In this document: positions 17,574 to 26,747 of the stretch, piece after piece
Position numbering within the stretch: the first letter of the stretch is position 1
How the letters are laid out: each line of letters begins with the position of its first letter
NCBI GenBank assembly: GCA_028277515.1
Contig: JANQGC010000219.1
Location: 47,393-111,392, forward strand
Reading direction: 5' to 3'
DNA: 64,000 bases
Origin: Anaerolineae bacterium
GTDB lineage: Bacteria; Chloroflexota; Anaerolineae; Promineifilales; Promineifilaceae
Program-made: the position numbers and the translations under genes
Notes under the pieces: generated by a model
The model's input: the letters and a program-made list of their open reading frames with translations, nothing else
Told to the model about the DNA's origin: nothing
Database searches by the model: none

Positions 17574-19832
17574 CTACTCGGCCGGTAAACGGAGAGCATC
17601 CCCCAACATTTCTACCGTTTGGAAATTATAAACCCCGGTCTCTAAATAGAGCGGATTATCTTGCCTGGGAAAATCAAAACGTTGCAGCAGCCGGTCGCCT
17701 GCTCGCCACTGGTCGCTGCTGAAACCAAGCGAATCACCCACGATGGGCAAGGCTTGCCCATCAACATAAAGATGAGCTTGTATAGATAGAGGCTGGTCTG
17801 CCTGTTTATTGACCGACCATTCGCTGATCCAATTTTCACTTTGGTAAGAGTACAAGGAAAGCGCGTCATTGGCCGGCAGCGGCAGCTTTACAGATTTCCC
17901 ATCAACAGTTTCAGCCTGATTGCGCGCATTCGCCAATAAATCCCCCTCCAGCCCCCCGGACCAGTAATATATATCATACGAAGGTCCATACTCCGATGGA
18001 TTGTGCCGGTATACAAGCGTTAGTTTAGAGCCAGCCTCAGGTGTCAATGCTTCTTGAAACCACCAGTTTTCTCCCTGCGGCATTATGAGCCAACCTGGGC
18101 GAGCGCCATCACCAGGTAAAACCAGGCTTTGCCGGCAATCGAAATAAAGATGGCGTAAATCACGGTGGCCAACTAACTGCTCTGCCTCTTCCGTGGTTAG
18201 CAATGGAACAGGGTCCAGGCATTGCCCCATCCAACTCCCTGGAAGTTGTTCCTCAACCTGGAAAAGTAAAATCGACCCCCCCACACTTCCATCCGGTTCC
18301 TGGCGGCGAAACCAGTCCAATAGATCGCGATCCGCCAACAATCCCTGCATATGATTAACACTCAGCGCATACATTCCTGGCTGCGGATTGGCTGGCGAAA
18401 AGGATGTCTTCCACCCTGCTTCTAAAAGCTGATCCTGGGAAATATCATAATAAGCAGGCTCGCCGACGCCAGCATAAGATATTCGCCAGGTTTGGTCAGA
18501 TTCCTTCATCTGTTCAGCCAGCGAACGCAGATCCTGTCCCCAATCGAGATTTGAATCCCCTAAATAGCGAAAGCCTTGATCCGTGCCGCCGGCAATCTCA
18601 TTAAAATAGGCCAGGTAATCCGGATATTGGTAAATCCCGCTAAGGAGAATCCAGGACAACCCCAATATGAGCAAGGCTTTCGTTAACCGGTTACGCTGAA
18701 AAAACAGGACGGCCGCTCCGGCCGCAACCATTATAAAAGGAGATGCAGGCAAAATATGACGGTAGCCGATATTTAAGCGGCTGACCATCGCTGGAATAAT
18801 GATCGCCAGGGCGGGGGCTAGAAGAAATACACCTGTCTGCCAATAGTCACGATCTCGGATGATGATCCAACTCCCAACAATCAATAAGGACAGCGTGACA
18901 ACAGGCGTCTTCAACAGGAAAGTGACCGGAAAATAAAGCCACCACCCCTCCATTGATAGTTCCCCCAGGAAAAATGCAGCGTGTCCTGATTGCACATGAT
19001 TGAGCACATTAAGCCAACTGCGGGCATAACTGGCCGCAGGGAGTGGGATGAGAAATTCCTCTAATCTGGCAAGTTCAAAACCGTAGATGAGCCAGAAAGC
19101 GATCAAGGCGACCGGCAGCAAAGCTAAAAACTTGATCAGCAGTTCAGCCCACGGTCTCTCTCGCCAATGAATCAAGGCGAGAAATAATAAGACTGGTAGG
19201 AGTAATAAAGCCGTTAATTTCGTGGCCATGGCAAATCCCAATAAAACGGCCGTTAACAACAACCAACGCTTACTCTCATATTTAAAGGTCCGCCACCAGC
19301 AATAAACCGTGCCGAAATAAAAAGCCGTGGCTGCCAGGTCAGTTGTCGCTAAGGCGGAGGAAGCGAGCAAATTGGGTGAGACGGAAAACAAGACTAGCGA
19401 CACAACCATTGCCCGCCGGCCAAGCCAGGACAAGGCCCAACTGCCAATCATCGCTCCAAGCAACATCCCCAGCCAGACCAGTGGCAGCCGGCCTAAAAAG
19501 AACACCCTCTCTACATCCAGGCCAGATCCCCAAACCAACTCCCTGGCGATTTGGGTGCGTTCTGAAGTCGGCCATGAGGGTAATCCTTGAACTTCAGGAA
19601 TACCATCCTCCGTGGTCAGAAAGAGGCCAATAATACGATGGCTTAAGGGAGCATGTTCATACTGCAAATGTAACTGGCCGGTTTGCCCTAAAACAACCCC
19701 GCGCAGCACATGTATCGGCTCATCAACCGTGGGGCTTTTTGTTAATGTGGTTCCTAATGCCAGGGCATAAAAAAGAAAGAGGAGGGCGAAGGCTAGTAGC
19801 CGACCCATTGCCTGATTGTCCAGTTTCGCCAT
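17574..19832 (-). CDS. GT-C fold membrane glycosyltransferase (GT39/ArnT-like)
   Basis: 752 residues. Many hydrophobic segments follow a first loop with the acidic motif SPTVDEPIHVLRG, where GT-C enzymes keep their catalytic aspartate/glutamate. A long soluble C-terminal region begins near residue 440 and ends with WRAGDRLLQRF...GVYNFQTVEML, which resembles the beta module in the 27-41 kb cluster. The likely job is transfer of a sugar from a polyprenyl-phosphate donor on the outer face of the membrane; the acceptor is unknown. It is separate from the large cluster and has its own promoter. Confidence 0.7.
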   Translation of the reverse strand: MAKLDNQAMGRLLAFALLFLFYALALGTTLTKSPTVDEPIHVLRGVVLGQTGQLHLQYEHAPLSHRIIGLFLTTEDGIPEVQGLPSWPTSERTQIARELVWGSGLDVERVFFLGRLPLVWLGMLLGAMIGSWALSWLGRRAMVVSLVLFSVSPNLLASSALATTDLAATAFYFGTVYCWWRTFKYESKRWLLLTAVLLGFAMATKLTALLLLPVLLFLALIHWRERPWAELLIKFLALLPVALIAFWLIYGFELARLEEFLIPLPAASYARSWLNVLNHVQSGHAAFFLGELSMEGWWLYFPVTFLLKTPVVTLSLLIVGSWIIIRDRDYWQTGVFLLAPALAIIIPAMVSRLNIGYRHILPASPFIMVAAGAAVLFFQRNRLTKALLILGLSWILLSGIYQYPDYLAYFNEIAGGTDQGFRYLGDSNLDWGQDLRSLAEQMKESDQTWRISYAGVGEPAYYDISQDQLLEAGWKTSFSPANPQPGMYALSVNHMQGLLADRDLLDWFRRQEPDGSVGGSILLFQVEEQLPGSWMGQCLDPVPLLTTEEAEQLVGHRDLRHLYFDCRQSLVLPGDGARPGWLIMPQGENWWFQEALTPEAGSKLTLVYRHNPSEYGPSYDIYYWSGGLEGDLLANARNQAETVDGKSVKLPLPANDALSLYSYQSENWISEWSVNKQADQPLSIQAHLYVDGQALPIVGDSLGFSSDQWRAGDRLLQRFDFPRQDNPLYLETGVYNFQTVEMLGDALRLPAE

Positions 19833-19834
19833 AT

Positions 19835-19850
19835 GGGCTAATTATAGCCC
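19835..19850 (-). promoter_or_regulatory. Palindrome containing -10 box, leaderless start
   Basis: GGGCTAATTATAGCCC is a palindrome with a 6-bp arm. On the minus strand it contains TATAAT ending eight bases before the ATG at 19832. There is no ribosome binding site, so the mRNA is probably leaderless. The palindrome could let a repressor block RNA polymerase. A -35 element is not clear. Confidence 0.45.
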
Positions 19851-20153
19851 CCTCCATTCCCCCTCAAAATGGCATTAATTACCCTTTTCCGGGTAACAAG
19901 GGTTGTCCATCCTACAGAATAAAATCGGATCCGCGTGATAGGATACTAAACAAGCGTCTCTATTGCTGGTTCAATTGGCCGGCTGGCGTTACTATTAGGT
20001 TCGTTTTTAAATTCTTAGGAGAGTAATAGTTCAGACCGCATTTTATCCGGAAGGTTTCCTTTTCAGCCCAATTTTTGATTGCCCTGTTCAAGAAACCATA
20101 TACGCCTGGCTGATATTTGCTCGCTGAGCTGTTGCGGAAAGAAGGAGTGATTT
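19851..20153. other. Intergenic region without recognised gene
   Basis: About 300 bases between divergent genes. Apart from a weak six-bp hairpin (TTACCC/GGGTAA near 19877-19895) and the GAAGGAG ribosome binding site of the FKBP gene at 20141-20147, I see no coding or RNA signal. Confidence 0.4.
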
Positions 20154-21470
20154 GTGAAACAGCAAAATAAACATTTGATTTGGCTCATAGCAGCCGTGCT
20201 GATTCTGGTACTTGCAGTTGCTTGTGGCCCAGCAACGCCCCCGGCCGGCACCGTTGCTGAGCCAGAAGAAGCTGAGGTAGAGCAAGAATCAGCGGAACCT
20301 GCACAACCAGTAGAACAGGACGGACAAGTTCCCCCGGCCGTTGAGGAACCTCAGCCCGCTGAAGAACCGATTATGCTTGATGGCGCAGTAACGACAGACA
20401 GCGGATTGCAATTCTTATCAAAAGTGGAGGGTGAGGGTGCAACTCCGCAAGACGGGGATTTGGTGACCTTGCATTTTTCGGGAACTCTGGCCGATGGCAC
20501 GCTCTTTGGTGACACTTACACGGCCGATGAACCTATCACCGTTATTTATGGCCGTGGCCAGCTTCTACCCGGCTGGGAAGAAGGCGTTGGCCTGATGAAA
20601 GAGGGTGGAGAGGCGCAAATGGTGCTGCCACCTGAGTTAGCATTTGGCGAACAAGGTTTCGGATCAATTCCACCCAATGCGCAGGTTATCATTGATGTTG
20701 AACTACTTTCGGTCGAGGCTCCGCCGGAACCTACAACAGTCGAAGAGAGCGATCTGGAAACAACCGATAGTGGTTTACAATTTTACGACATTGCGGAAGG
20801 AGACGGTGCGACACCTGAAGAAGGAGGCACCGTTTCAACAGAATACGCTATTTGGGTCCAAGAAGAAGACGGCAACCGTTTTGTTGTTTCTTCTGAAGAC
20901 AGAGGACCTATTCCCTTCACCGTAGGCTCCGTGGATACCGTTTTTCCTGGTTGGGATGAAGGGGTTCGTACAATGAAAGTTGGCGGTAAACGGCTGCTTA
21001 TCGTTCCACCTGAATTGGGATTAGGTGAGCAAGGGGGCGGCGACATCCCACCCGGCTCTACATTGATCATGGAGATTGAATTGGTCGAAGTCAATGAACC
21101 GGTGCGCATGACTGAGGTTGATCCCGACGATTACACAGAAACTGACAGTGGATTGATGTACTACGACATTGAAGAAGGTGACGGGGCGACCCCAGAAGAA
21201 GGGCAAACCGTTGTTGTTCATTATACGGGTTGGCTGGAAGACGGCACGAAGTTTGATAGCTCCCTCGACCGGGGACAACCTTTCACATTCCCCTTGGGAA
21301 CCGGCAGTGTCATTGCCGGATGGGATGAAGGTCTGGCAACGATGCAGGTTGGCGGCAAGCGCCAGCTAGTCATCCCCGCCGAACTCGGCTATGGTGATGC
21401 CGGCTCAGGTCTTATTCCTCCTGGGGCAACACTCATTTTTGATGTTGAATTGGTAGATATTCTTGAGTAA
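20154..21470 (+). CDS. Lipoprotein with three FKBP-type peptidyl-prolyl isomerase domains
   Basis: 438 residues, GTG start behind GAAGGAG. An N-terminal hydrophobic segment ends in LAVACGPA, a lipobox with C24 as the expected lipid-modified residue. An acidic proline-rich linker (to about residue 80) and three FKBP domains follow, each opening TDSGLxF/MxY. Domain 3 keeps the canonical active-site pattern ([47 protein letters not shown]). Domain 1 is partly changed ([16 protein letters not shown]). Domain 2 has lost it ([15 protein letters not shown]). It probably assists folding of exported proteins at the outer face of the membrane. Confidence 0.88.
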   Translation: MKQQNKHLIWLIAAVLILVLAVACGPATPPAGTVAEPEEAEVEQESAEPAQPVEQDGQVPPAVEEPQPAEEPIMLDGAVTTDSGLQFLSKVEGEGATPQDGDLVTLHFSGTLADGTLFGDTYTADEPITVIYGRGQLLPGWEEGVGLMKEGGEAQMVLPPELAFGEQGFGSIPPNAQVIIDVELLSVEAPPEPTTVEESDLETTDSGLQFYDIAEGDGATPEEGGTVSTEYAIWVQEEDGNRFVVSSEDRGPIPFTVGSVDTVFPGWDEGVRTMKVGGKRLLIVPPELGLGEQGGGDIPPGSTLIMEIELVEVNEPVRMTEVDPDDYTETDSGLMYYDIEEGDGATPEEGQTVVVHYTGWLEDGTKFDSSLDRGQPFTFPLGTGSVIAGWDEGLATMQVGGKRQLVIPAELGYGDAGSGLIPPGATLIFDVELVDILE

Positions 21471-21503
21471 GATAGTTGAACGCGCTTAAAAGATAATGAA
21501 AGG

Positions 21504-21533
21504 AGACCAGGTTTTTGAACCTGGTCTTTTTTT
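21504..21533 (+). terminator. Rho-independent terminator after the FKBP gene
   Basis: Perfect 10-bp stem AGACCAGGTT (21504-21513) and AACCTGGTCT (21518-21527), loop TTTG, followed by a run of Ts. It lies between convergent genes. Confidence 0.9.
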
Positions 21534-21541
21534 ATCTTGGC

Positions 21542-23065
21542 TCAGTTATCCCTCTTGACAACCAGGATGGTTAAATCATCATACAACGGCCGATCACCCG
21601 TGAATTCAAGCACCGCAGCCTGCACGCCCGCAGCCATTTCTTCCGCACTTTTACCCAGATGTCGCTTGATGACGCGCTGCAATCGCTCAGAGCCAAACTC
21701 CTCATAACGTTCGTTGATGGCCTCGGTCACGCCGTCGGTATAGAAGATCAAATAATCGCCAGGATGGATAAATATCTCATCTCCGCGGAATGCAAAACCA
21801 GATTGTATACCCAGGGGTATTCCTGTGTTTTTCAGTTCCTGCAAACTGTCACCGTTGCATTGAAAGAGATAGCCTGGATTATGACCGGCGTTGACATAGG
21901 TTAATCGGCCGCTTTCCGGCTCTAGATAACCATAAATTAAAGTAACAAAAAGCCCATTGTGTGATTCTTGCGCCACTAAATTATTGGCCTGATGAATCGC
22001 CGCCACGGGCGAGTCGATTTGGGCGACTGAGGAACGCACGGCCGAGCGCGTATAAACCATAAATAAGGACGAGGGCATGCCTTTATCGGCCACATCCCCA
22101 ACGACCAATCCCCATTTTCCACTGTTTAAAGGGATAAAATCATAATAATCGCCTGATAACTCAAGCGCAGGCTGCCACCGTCCGGCAAACTCCCAACCTT
22201 CAACTTCCGGTTTTTGGTGAGGAATAAGGTTGGCTTGAACCTCATAAGCCTGGCGCAACTCCTGCTCCATACGCCCTTTTTCAACAGCAACCTGGTATAA
22301 ACGTGCGATCTCCAATGCCGGTCCAACTTGTAAAGCCACCGTATTAATTAACTTTAAATGATGCGCCTCAAAGTGATAGGGAGCTTCTCCCACAACCAGG
22401 ATAACGCCTAAGATACGCTGTTCTGTTTTCAAAGGAGCACATATCAAATCCCCTTTAATTGACTCATCGACATCAAATAGCGTATGAAAAGGCACATCAT
22501 TTCGGATTTCGGCCTCACCACTCGCCAGCACGGACCCTACCAAATCAAAATCATCAGCAAAGTTGAATGATTGTCGAAAAGGGAGAATTTTTCCTCGCCT
22601 GGCGATGGGAAAAATTTGATGGCCATCTTCCTGCATCAGGACCCAACCGGCGGTGACATTCATCAAACGGCCGGCTTCTCTAAGCGCCATATTGGCGATA
22701 GACGGGGGTTCAGGTGCAGCAATTAACCGTTCTGAAAGATCATAAAGTAAATTTAATTCGCGGTAATTGTTGAGCACCTCATGTGTAAGCTCTCGCTTCT
22801 CCCCCTCTGTTTCTATCAATTGTCCCAATAATTTCGCAAGCGCCCTGCTCTCCACTTCCGGTCCACATACAAACCCAAACAAACGTTCATCTATAACAAT
22901 GCCGGTCTGGATAGAATGACCTTGTTTACCATGTTTGCCAAATAGTAAATCACCCCCCTCATCGAAGATTGATAGATGGGGTGAAAGTGCCAGGGCAACT
23001 TCCTCGATCACAGAAAATTGTGGCTTACCCTTACGCAGCAGGCGTCTTAAGGTCAGATTGGCCAT
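21542..23065 (-). CDS. GAF-domain PP2C/SpoIIE-type serine phosphatase
   Basis: 507 residues. A short N-terminal region and a GAF domain (about 130-270, NMALREAGRLMNVTAGWVLM) are followed by a coiled linker and a PP2C-type phosphatase domain. The phosphatase motifs are VVGDVADKGMPSSLFM, YVNAGHNPGYLF, FYTDGVTEAINERYEEFG and DDLTILVVK, including the metal-binding aspartates. Such proteins dephosphorylate anti-sigma antagonists or similar partners. The gene is six bases behind the CheY-like receiver gene and co-oriented with the histidine kinase, so it is the likely output of a phosphorelay. No anti-sigma or antagonist gene is adjacent. Confidence 0.88.
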   Translation of the reverse strand: MANLTLRRLLRKGKPQFSVIEEVALALSPHLSIFDEGGDLLFGKHGKQGHSIQTGIVIDERLFGFVCGPEVESRALAKLLGQLIETEGEKRELTHEVLNNYRELNLLYDLSERLIAAPEPPSIANMALREAGRLMNVTAGWVLMQEDGHQIFPIARRGKILPFRQSFNFADDFDLVGSVLASGEAEIRNDVPFHTLFDVDESIKGDLICAPLKTEQRILGVILVVGEAPYHFEAHHLKLINTVALQVGPALEIARLYQVAVEKGRMEQELRQAYEVQANLIPHQKPEVEGWEFAGRWQPALELSGDYYDFIPLNSGKWGLVVGDVADKGMPSSLFMVYTRSAVRSSVAQIDSPVAAIHQANNLVAQESHNGLFVTLIYGYLEPESGRLTYVNAGHNPGYLFQCNGDSLQELKNTGIPLGIQSGFAFRGDEIFIHPGDYLIFYTDGVTEAINERYEEFGSERLQRVIKRHLGKSAEEMAAGVQAAVLEFTGDRPLYDDLTILVVKRDN

Positions 23066-23071
23066 AAATGA

Positions 23072-23449
23072 TTAAATATGTAATACGTCTTTAACTAAAT
23101 TTAGAAGCTCGTCCGGGTTAAAAGGTTTCGTCACATAACGATCAGCGCCAACCTCTTGACCATAAACAAGATCCTCTCTTTGTCCTTTGGCCGTCAGCAG
23201 AACAACTGTCACGTCTTCCATTCCCCATTCTTTTTTTATTGTCCGGCAAACTTCAAAGCCGCTGATTTTGGGTAACATGACATCCAGGAAAACCAGGTTG
23301 GGATGGCTTTCATGAACCATGTTCAAGCCTTCCTCGCCGTCAGCAGCCAGCAATATTTCCACCCCATCCTCTTCAAAATCTTCTAACAACATTTCCAGCA
23401 GGAGGCGAATATGCGCTTCATCATCAACAATCAATATACTCTTGGACAT
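23072..23449 (-). CDS. Single-domain CheY-like response regulator
   Basis: 125 residues, one receiver domain only. Acidic pocket D9/D10, phosphoacceptor D56 (VFLDVMLP), T85 and K107 (YVTKPF) are all present. With no output domain it must act through a partner, most simply the phosphatase encoded six bases downstream. The hairpin repeat at 23475-23534 lies in its leader. Confidence 0.93.
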   Translation of the reverse strand: MSKSILIVDDEAHIRLLLEMLLEDFEEDGVEILLAADGEEGLNMVHESHPNLVFLDVMLPKISGFEVCRTIKKEWGMEDVTVVLLTAKGQREDLVYGQEVGADRYVTKPFNPDELLNLVKDVLHI

Positions 23450-23474
23450 AGATTCCTAAATATTGTATTATCTA

Positions 23475-23534
23475 AAATTTGACGACTTTTTTCAATGGTT
23501 TTCGCCAATATTCAAGTGAAAAGTTGTCAAATTT
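23475..23534. repeat. TTTGACAACTTTT hairpin element, copy A
   Basis: Arms AAATTTGACGACTTTT (23475-23490) and AAAAGTTGTCAAATTT (23519-23534), 16 bp with one mismatch, and a 28-base loop related in sequence to copies B (26583-26644) and C (62799-62859). Flanks are also shared with copy C (ATTGT..TATCTA before, CTGTRCAAAT after). It lies between the histidine kinase and the receiver gene. Confidence 0.85.
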
Positions 23535-23583
23535 CTGTACAAATGTTTTTAGTTACAGTGTACTAATTTCAACCGGCAAATTA

Positions 23584-26529
23584 CTATTTCAACTGGACCA
23601 AGAGCGCATCCAGAGTTGCATTAGTTATGCTGCCTGGCGAGGCGTGTTTGTCTGCAGGCAAGATAAAGGAGAACGTGCTGCCCTCTCGGCACTTGCTTTC
23701 TGCCCAAATTCGCCCTCCATGACGCTCAACAATTTCTTTACTGATTGAAAGCCCCAAACCGGTACCTCTTGGTTTCCCGGTCAATGTATCGCCCACCTGG
23801 CTAAATTTTTCAAATACATTATCCAATTCCTCCGCTGGGATTCCTGCACCTGTATCCTGGATACTAACGATGACAGCCCACTCCCAACATTGAATTCGAC
23901 AGGTAATGCTGCCTTCATCGGTGAACTTGGCTGCATTTGAAAGCAAATTGACGATCACCTGTACAAGCTTATCATGGTCTCCTTGTACCAGGGGAATTTT
24001 ATCGACGATATCCCGTTCCAATTTCAGTCCGCGCTGTTCAATCAGGGACGAAGTAGCGTCAATCCCCTGCTCCATGATTTCCACCAGATTTACAGTTTCC
24101 ATCTGCCAATCCATTTCACCTGCTTCTATTTTCTCCAGGTCGAGCACATTATTGATCAATGTTGTCAGGCGCTGCCCTTCGGAAAGGATAATAGCCAAGC
24201 TGTTATCAATCTGGTTTAAGGCTTGCTTTGCCTCTTGATCATCTGACGGCACAACAGGCGCTACATGTTGCTCCAGGCGGTTTTGCAGGACGTGGGCAAA
24301 TCCTAAAATGGATGTCAACGGCGTGCGCAGTTCATGGCTAACATTGGCCAGGAAAGCACTCTTGGTTCGATTGGCATCTTCGGCCGCAGCCCGGGCGCGT
24401 TCCGCTTGACTGTACAACCGTGCATTCTCAATAGCGATCGCTGCCTGGCGTGACAATCCAACAAAAAATTCCAATTCGGTTTCCTTAAAATTATTTCCAC
24501 CGATCCGCCAAACTGCCATTAATCCGATCACTTTCTCTCCGGAAAACAATGGCGTGACCATCATCTTCTCATCTACTTGCTTTTGAGTCCCATCAATCAA
24601 GACCGCCCGCGGGTCGTTTTGGGCCGCATTGATGATTTCAGGCTCCTTCATCAACCAGATCTCACCTAAAATACCCTCACCCGGTTTAACAACACTTGCT
24701 TTGACCTGTTCAGCAATGGGACCGAGAGCAGTATAGCCTGTCATGAATGAACCCGTTTCATCAGGTAAATACACCGCGCTATCTTTTACATTGAGCAGAT
24801 CGCGGGCATGGATAGCAATGCGCTCTAGCAGGGTCTGTAAATCTAAGGTAGCCGATATATCACGGCCGACCTCTGCCAGAACCGCCATTTCTTTCGCTCG
24901 CCGCTTAATCATGCCAAATAGCCGGGCATTTTCCAGAGCAACGCTGGTACTGGCAGCGACTGTGCTTAACAGGCGCACTTGATCGTCATCAAATGCGTCC
25001 TCTCTATCTACATTTTGCAAACTTATTGAACCCGTTACCTGTTTACCGCTCCAAAGGGGCACAGCCAGAAATGATCGGGGCGTTTCTCCAGCCACTACTT
25101 TACCTCCGCCCGCGCCCAAGGTTTGTCCTGCTTGCTTATTAAGAAGCAAATGGCGGCCGTTCTCAATGAAATTCTGCAAAATGGGTGTCAGGGGTTGGGG
25201 ATCAATCTCAAATCGCTGTCCCTTCTCATAAGCATAACAATAATAGTTACTTTGTTCTTCAGTATCATAGCGATTAATCGTGACAACCTGGGCATCAAAA
25301 ATGTCACGAATCTGATCGCCCACCAACTCATAAATAGAATTCATATCCATTTTGGCCACAAGACCTTGCTGGATACTGTTGATCAATGCCAGTTCAGCAT
25401 TTCTTTGCTGTGTTTCCTTTAGCAACCGTTGGGTTTCAGCCAAAAGCTGTGCGTTTTGTAAAGCAACACTCATTCCGGCCGCCAGGGTTTCCAATAACCG
25501 TACATCAGAATCACTGAATGCGTTTTCCCGATCAATATTTTGCAAGCTGATGTGGCCTGTCACTTCCTGGCCAACGACGAGCGGCACGAAAACCAACGAT
25601 TTGGGCTTTTCACCCAAACGTACCTTAAAATTATATTTCTTAGTCGCCTCATCAATATTTTCATTGATCAGCAACGTTTTGGGAGATTGCTGAAAGTGAA
25701 GACACAGCCCGCTGCTCAATTCGGATTCTTGGAGGAAATACCTTTCTCCTTTTTCATACATGTAAGGCGTTGTAGTTGTTTGTTCTTCAAGATTGTAAAC
25801 GGAGATCAATACGACCTGGGCATTAAAAATATGGCGGATCTTATCCCCAACCAGGTCGTAAATTGCTTGCATATTCAGTTCAGCAGCCAATCCTTGCTGA
25901 ACACTGTTGATCAATGCGAGTTCCGCGTTGCGTTGGCGAGCTTCTTCATAGAGCCGGGCGTTTTCCAAAGCCTGGCTGATGCTGCCGGCAATTGTTACAA
26001 GCAGTTTGAGATCGGCATCGGAAAATGCGTATTCGCGCTCTAAGCTCTGGAGACTCAATCCTCCGTAGACGATGTCGCCGGCCAATAGGGGAACGAATAT
26101 TCCTGATTGAGTGGATTCAGTTCCGGCGATAATATTGGACCCTAACTCTTTCATTTCCCCGGCCGTATTGATTTTTAAGGGTGTCGGGTCATTTAACAGC
26201 TTTTGGCCCACCGAAATGTCTTTCATTGGCAGGGGATCAGGATAAACGCGGTGGCCATTTTCTAAGATGAAAGGAAAGCTGCCCAGTCCCGTCTTCTCGT
26301 CATAGACGGCGATGATTACACTTTGCGCCTCAAAAATCCGGCTGAGGTGTTCACCAACATAATCATAAATGACCTGCATTTCCCATTTCTCACCAATTGC
26401 CCTGGCGATACCCTCCAGGAGGGCCAGTTTGGTTTTTAGGAGTTGTAGTTTTTGTTGTATTTCGATTGTTTCAGTTGTTTGTATGTTCATCGGCCGCACT
26501 TTCCCAACAAATGATGATTCTTTCAGCAT
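23584..26529 (-). CDS. Soluble multi-GAF hybrid-free sensor histidine kinase
   Basis: 981 residues with no membrane segments. Three tandem homologous GAF domains cover about residues 30-560 (repeated motifs LALINSxQQGL, xIYxLVGDxI and SLQNxDRE). A fourth, diverged GAF lies at about 575-730. Then come a HisKA dimerisation helix (FLANVSHELRTPLTSILG, phospho-accepting histidine) and a HATPase domain (VQVIVNLLSNAAKFT, DTGAGIPAEEL, GTGLGLSISKEI). It senses a cytoplasmic ligand or redox state through GAF domains and should phosphorylate the receiver encoded downstream. ATG 26490 (residue 14) is an alternative start; neither has a strong ribosome binding site. Confidence 0.92.
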   Translation of the reverse strand: MLKESSFVGKVRPMNIQTTETIEIQQKLQLLKTKLALLEGIARAIGEKWEMQVIYDYVGEHLSRIFEAQSVIIAVYDEKTGLGSFPFILENGHRVYPDPLPMKDISVGQKLLNDPTPLKINTAGEMKELGSNIIAGTESTQSGIFVPLLAGDIVYGGLSLQSLEREYAFSDADLKLLVTIAGSISQALENARLYEEARQRNAELALINSVQQGLAAELNMQAIYDLVGDKIRHIFNAQVVLISVYNLEEQTTTTPYMYEKGERYFLQESELSSGLCLHFQQSPKTLLINENIDEATKKYNFKVRLGEKPKSLVFVPLVVGQEVTGHISLQNIDRENAFSDSDVRLLETLAAGMSVALQNAQLLAETQRLLKETQQRNAELALINSIQQGLVAKMDMNSIYELVGDQIRDIFDAQVVTINRYDTEEQSNYYCYAYEKGQRFEIDPQPLTPILQNFIENGRHLLLNKQAGQTLGAGGGKVVAGETPRSFLAVPLWSGKQVTGSISLQNVDREDAFDDDQVRLLSTVAASTSVALENARLFGMIKRRAKEMAVLAEVGRDISATLDLQTLLERIAIHARDLLNVKDSAVYLPDETGSFMTGYTALGPIAEQVKASVVKPGEGILGEIWLMKEPEIINAAQNDPRAVLIDGTQKQVDEKMMVTPLFSGEKVIGLMAVWRIGGNNFKETELEFFVGLSRQAAIAIENARLYSQAERARAAAEDANRTKSAFLANVSHELRTPLTSILGFAHVLQNRLEQHVAPVVPSDDQEAKQALNQIDNSLAIILSEGQRLTTLINNVLDLEKIEAGEMDWQMETVNLVEIMEQGIDATSSLIEQRGLKLERDIVDKIPLVQGDHDKLVQVIVNLLSNAAKFTDEGSITCRIQCWEWAVIVSIQDTGAGIPAEELDNVFEKFSQVGDTLTGKPRGTGLGLSISKEIVERHGGRIWAESKCREGSTFSFILPADKHASPGSITNATLDALLVQLK

Positions 26530-26582
26530 ATGCTATTGTATCACATAGAAATCCGGCTTTTAATTTATTATAATTGATCAAT

Positions 26583-26644
26583 AAATTTGACAACTTTTAT
26601 TAAATGGTCCTCGCTCATACATCAAGTGAAAAGTTGTCAAATTT
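26583..26644. repeat. TTTGACAACTTTT hairpin element, copy B
   Basis: Perfect 16-bp arms AAATTTGACAACTTTT (26583-26598) and AAAAGTTGTCAAATTT (26629-26644) with a 30-base loop. It sits in the divergent promoter region between the histidine kinase and the cupin gene. The loop sequence (AAATGGTCCTCGC then CATCAAGTG) resembles copy A, so the copies share ancestry. Confidence 0.85.
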
Positions 26645-26647
26645 CAA

Positions 26648-26707
26648 AGATTTGTCATTTTTTTTCTTGTATCTCTGGAAATCCCACAGAAAAAAAATGA
26701 CAAATCT
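26648..26707. repeat. Perfect 20-bp inverted repeat next to copy B
   Basis: Arms AGATTTGTCATTTTTTTTCT (26648-26667) and AGAAAAAAAATGACAAATCT (26688-26707) match perfectly with a 20-base spacer. It directly follows repeat copy B and precedes the cupin gene ribosome binding site. In RNA it would form a strong hairpin with an internal U/A run. As DNA it could be a large operator. Confidence 0.8.
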
Positions 26708-26747
26708 AATGCAAAACGCATTATTCTAAACAGAAGGAGAAATTTAG

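Noticed and set aside
19968..19980. GGTTCAATTGGCC, resembling a tRNA T-loop
   Set aside because: No acceptor, D or anticodon stems can be built around it.
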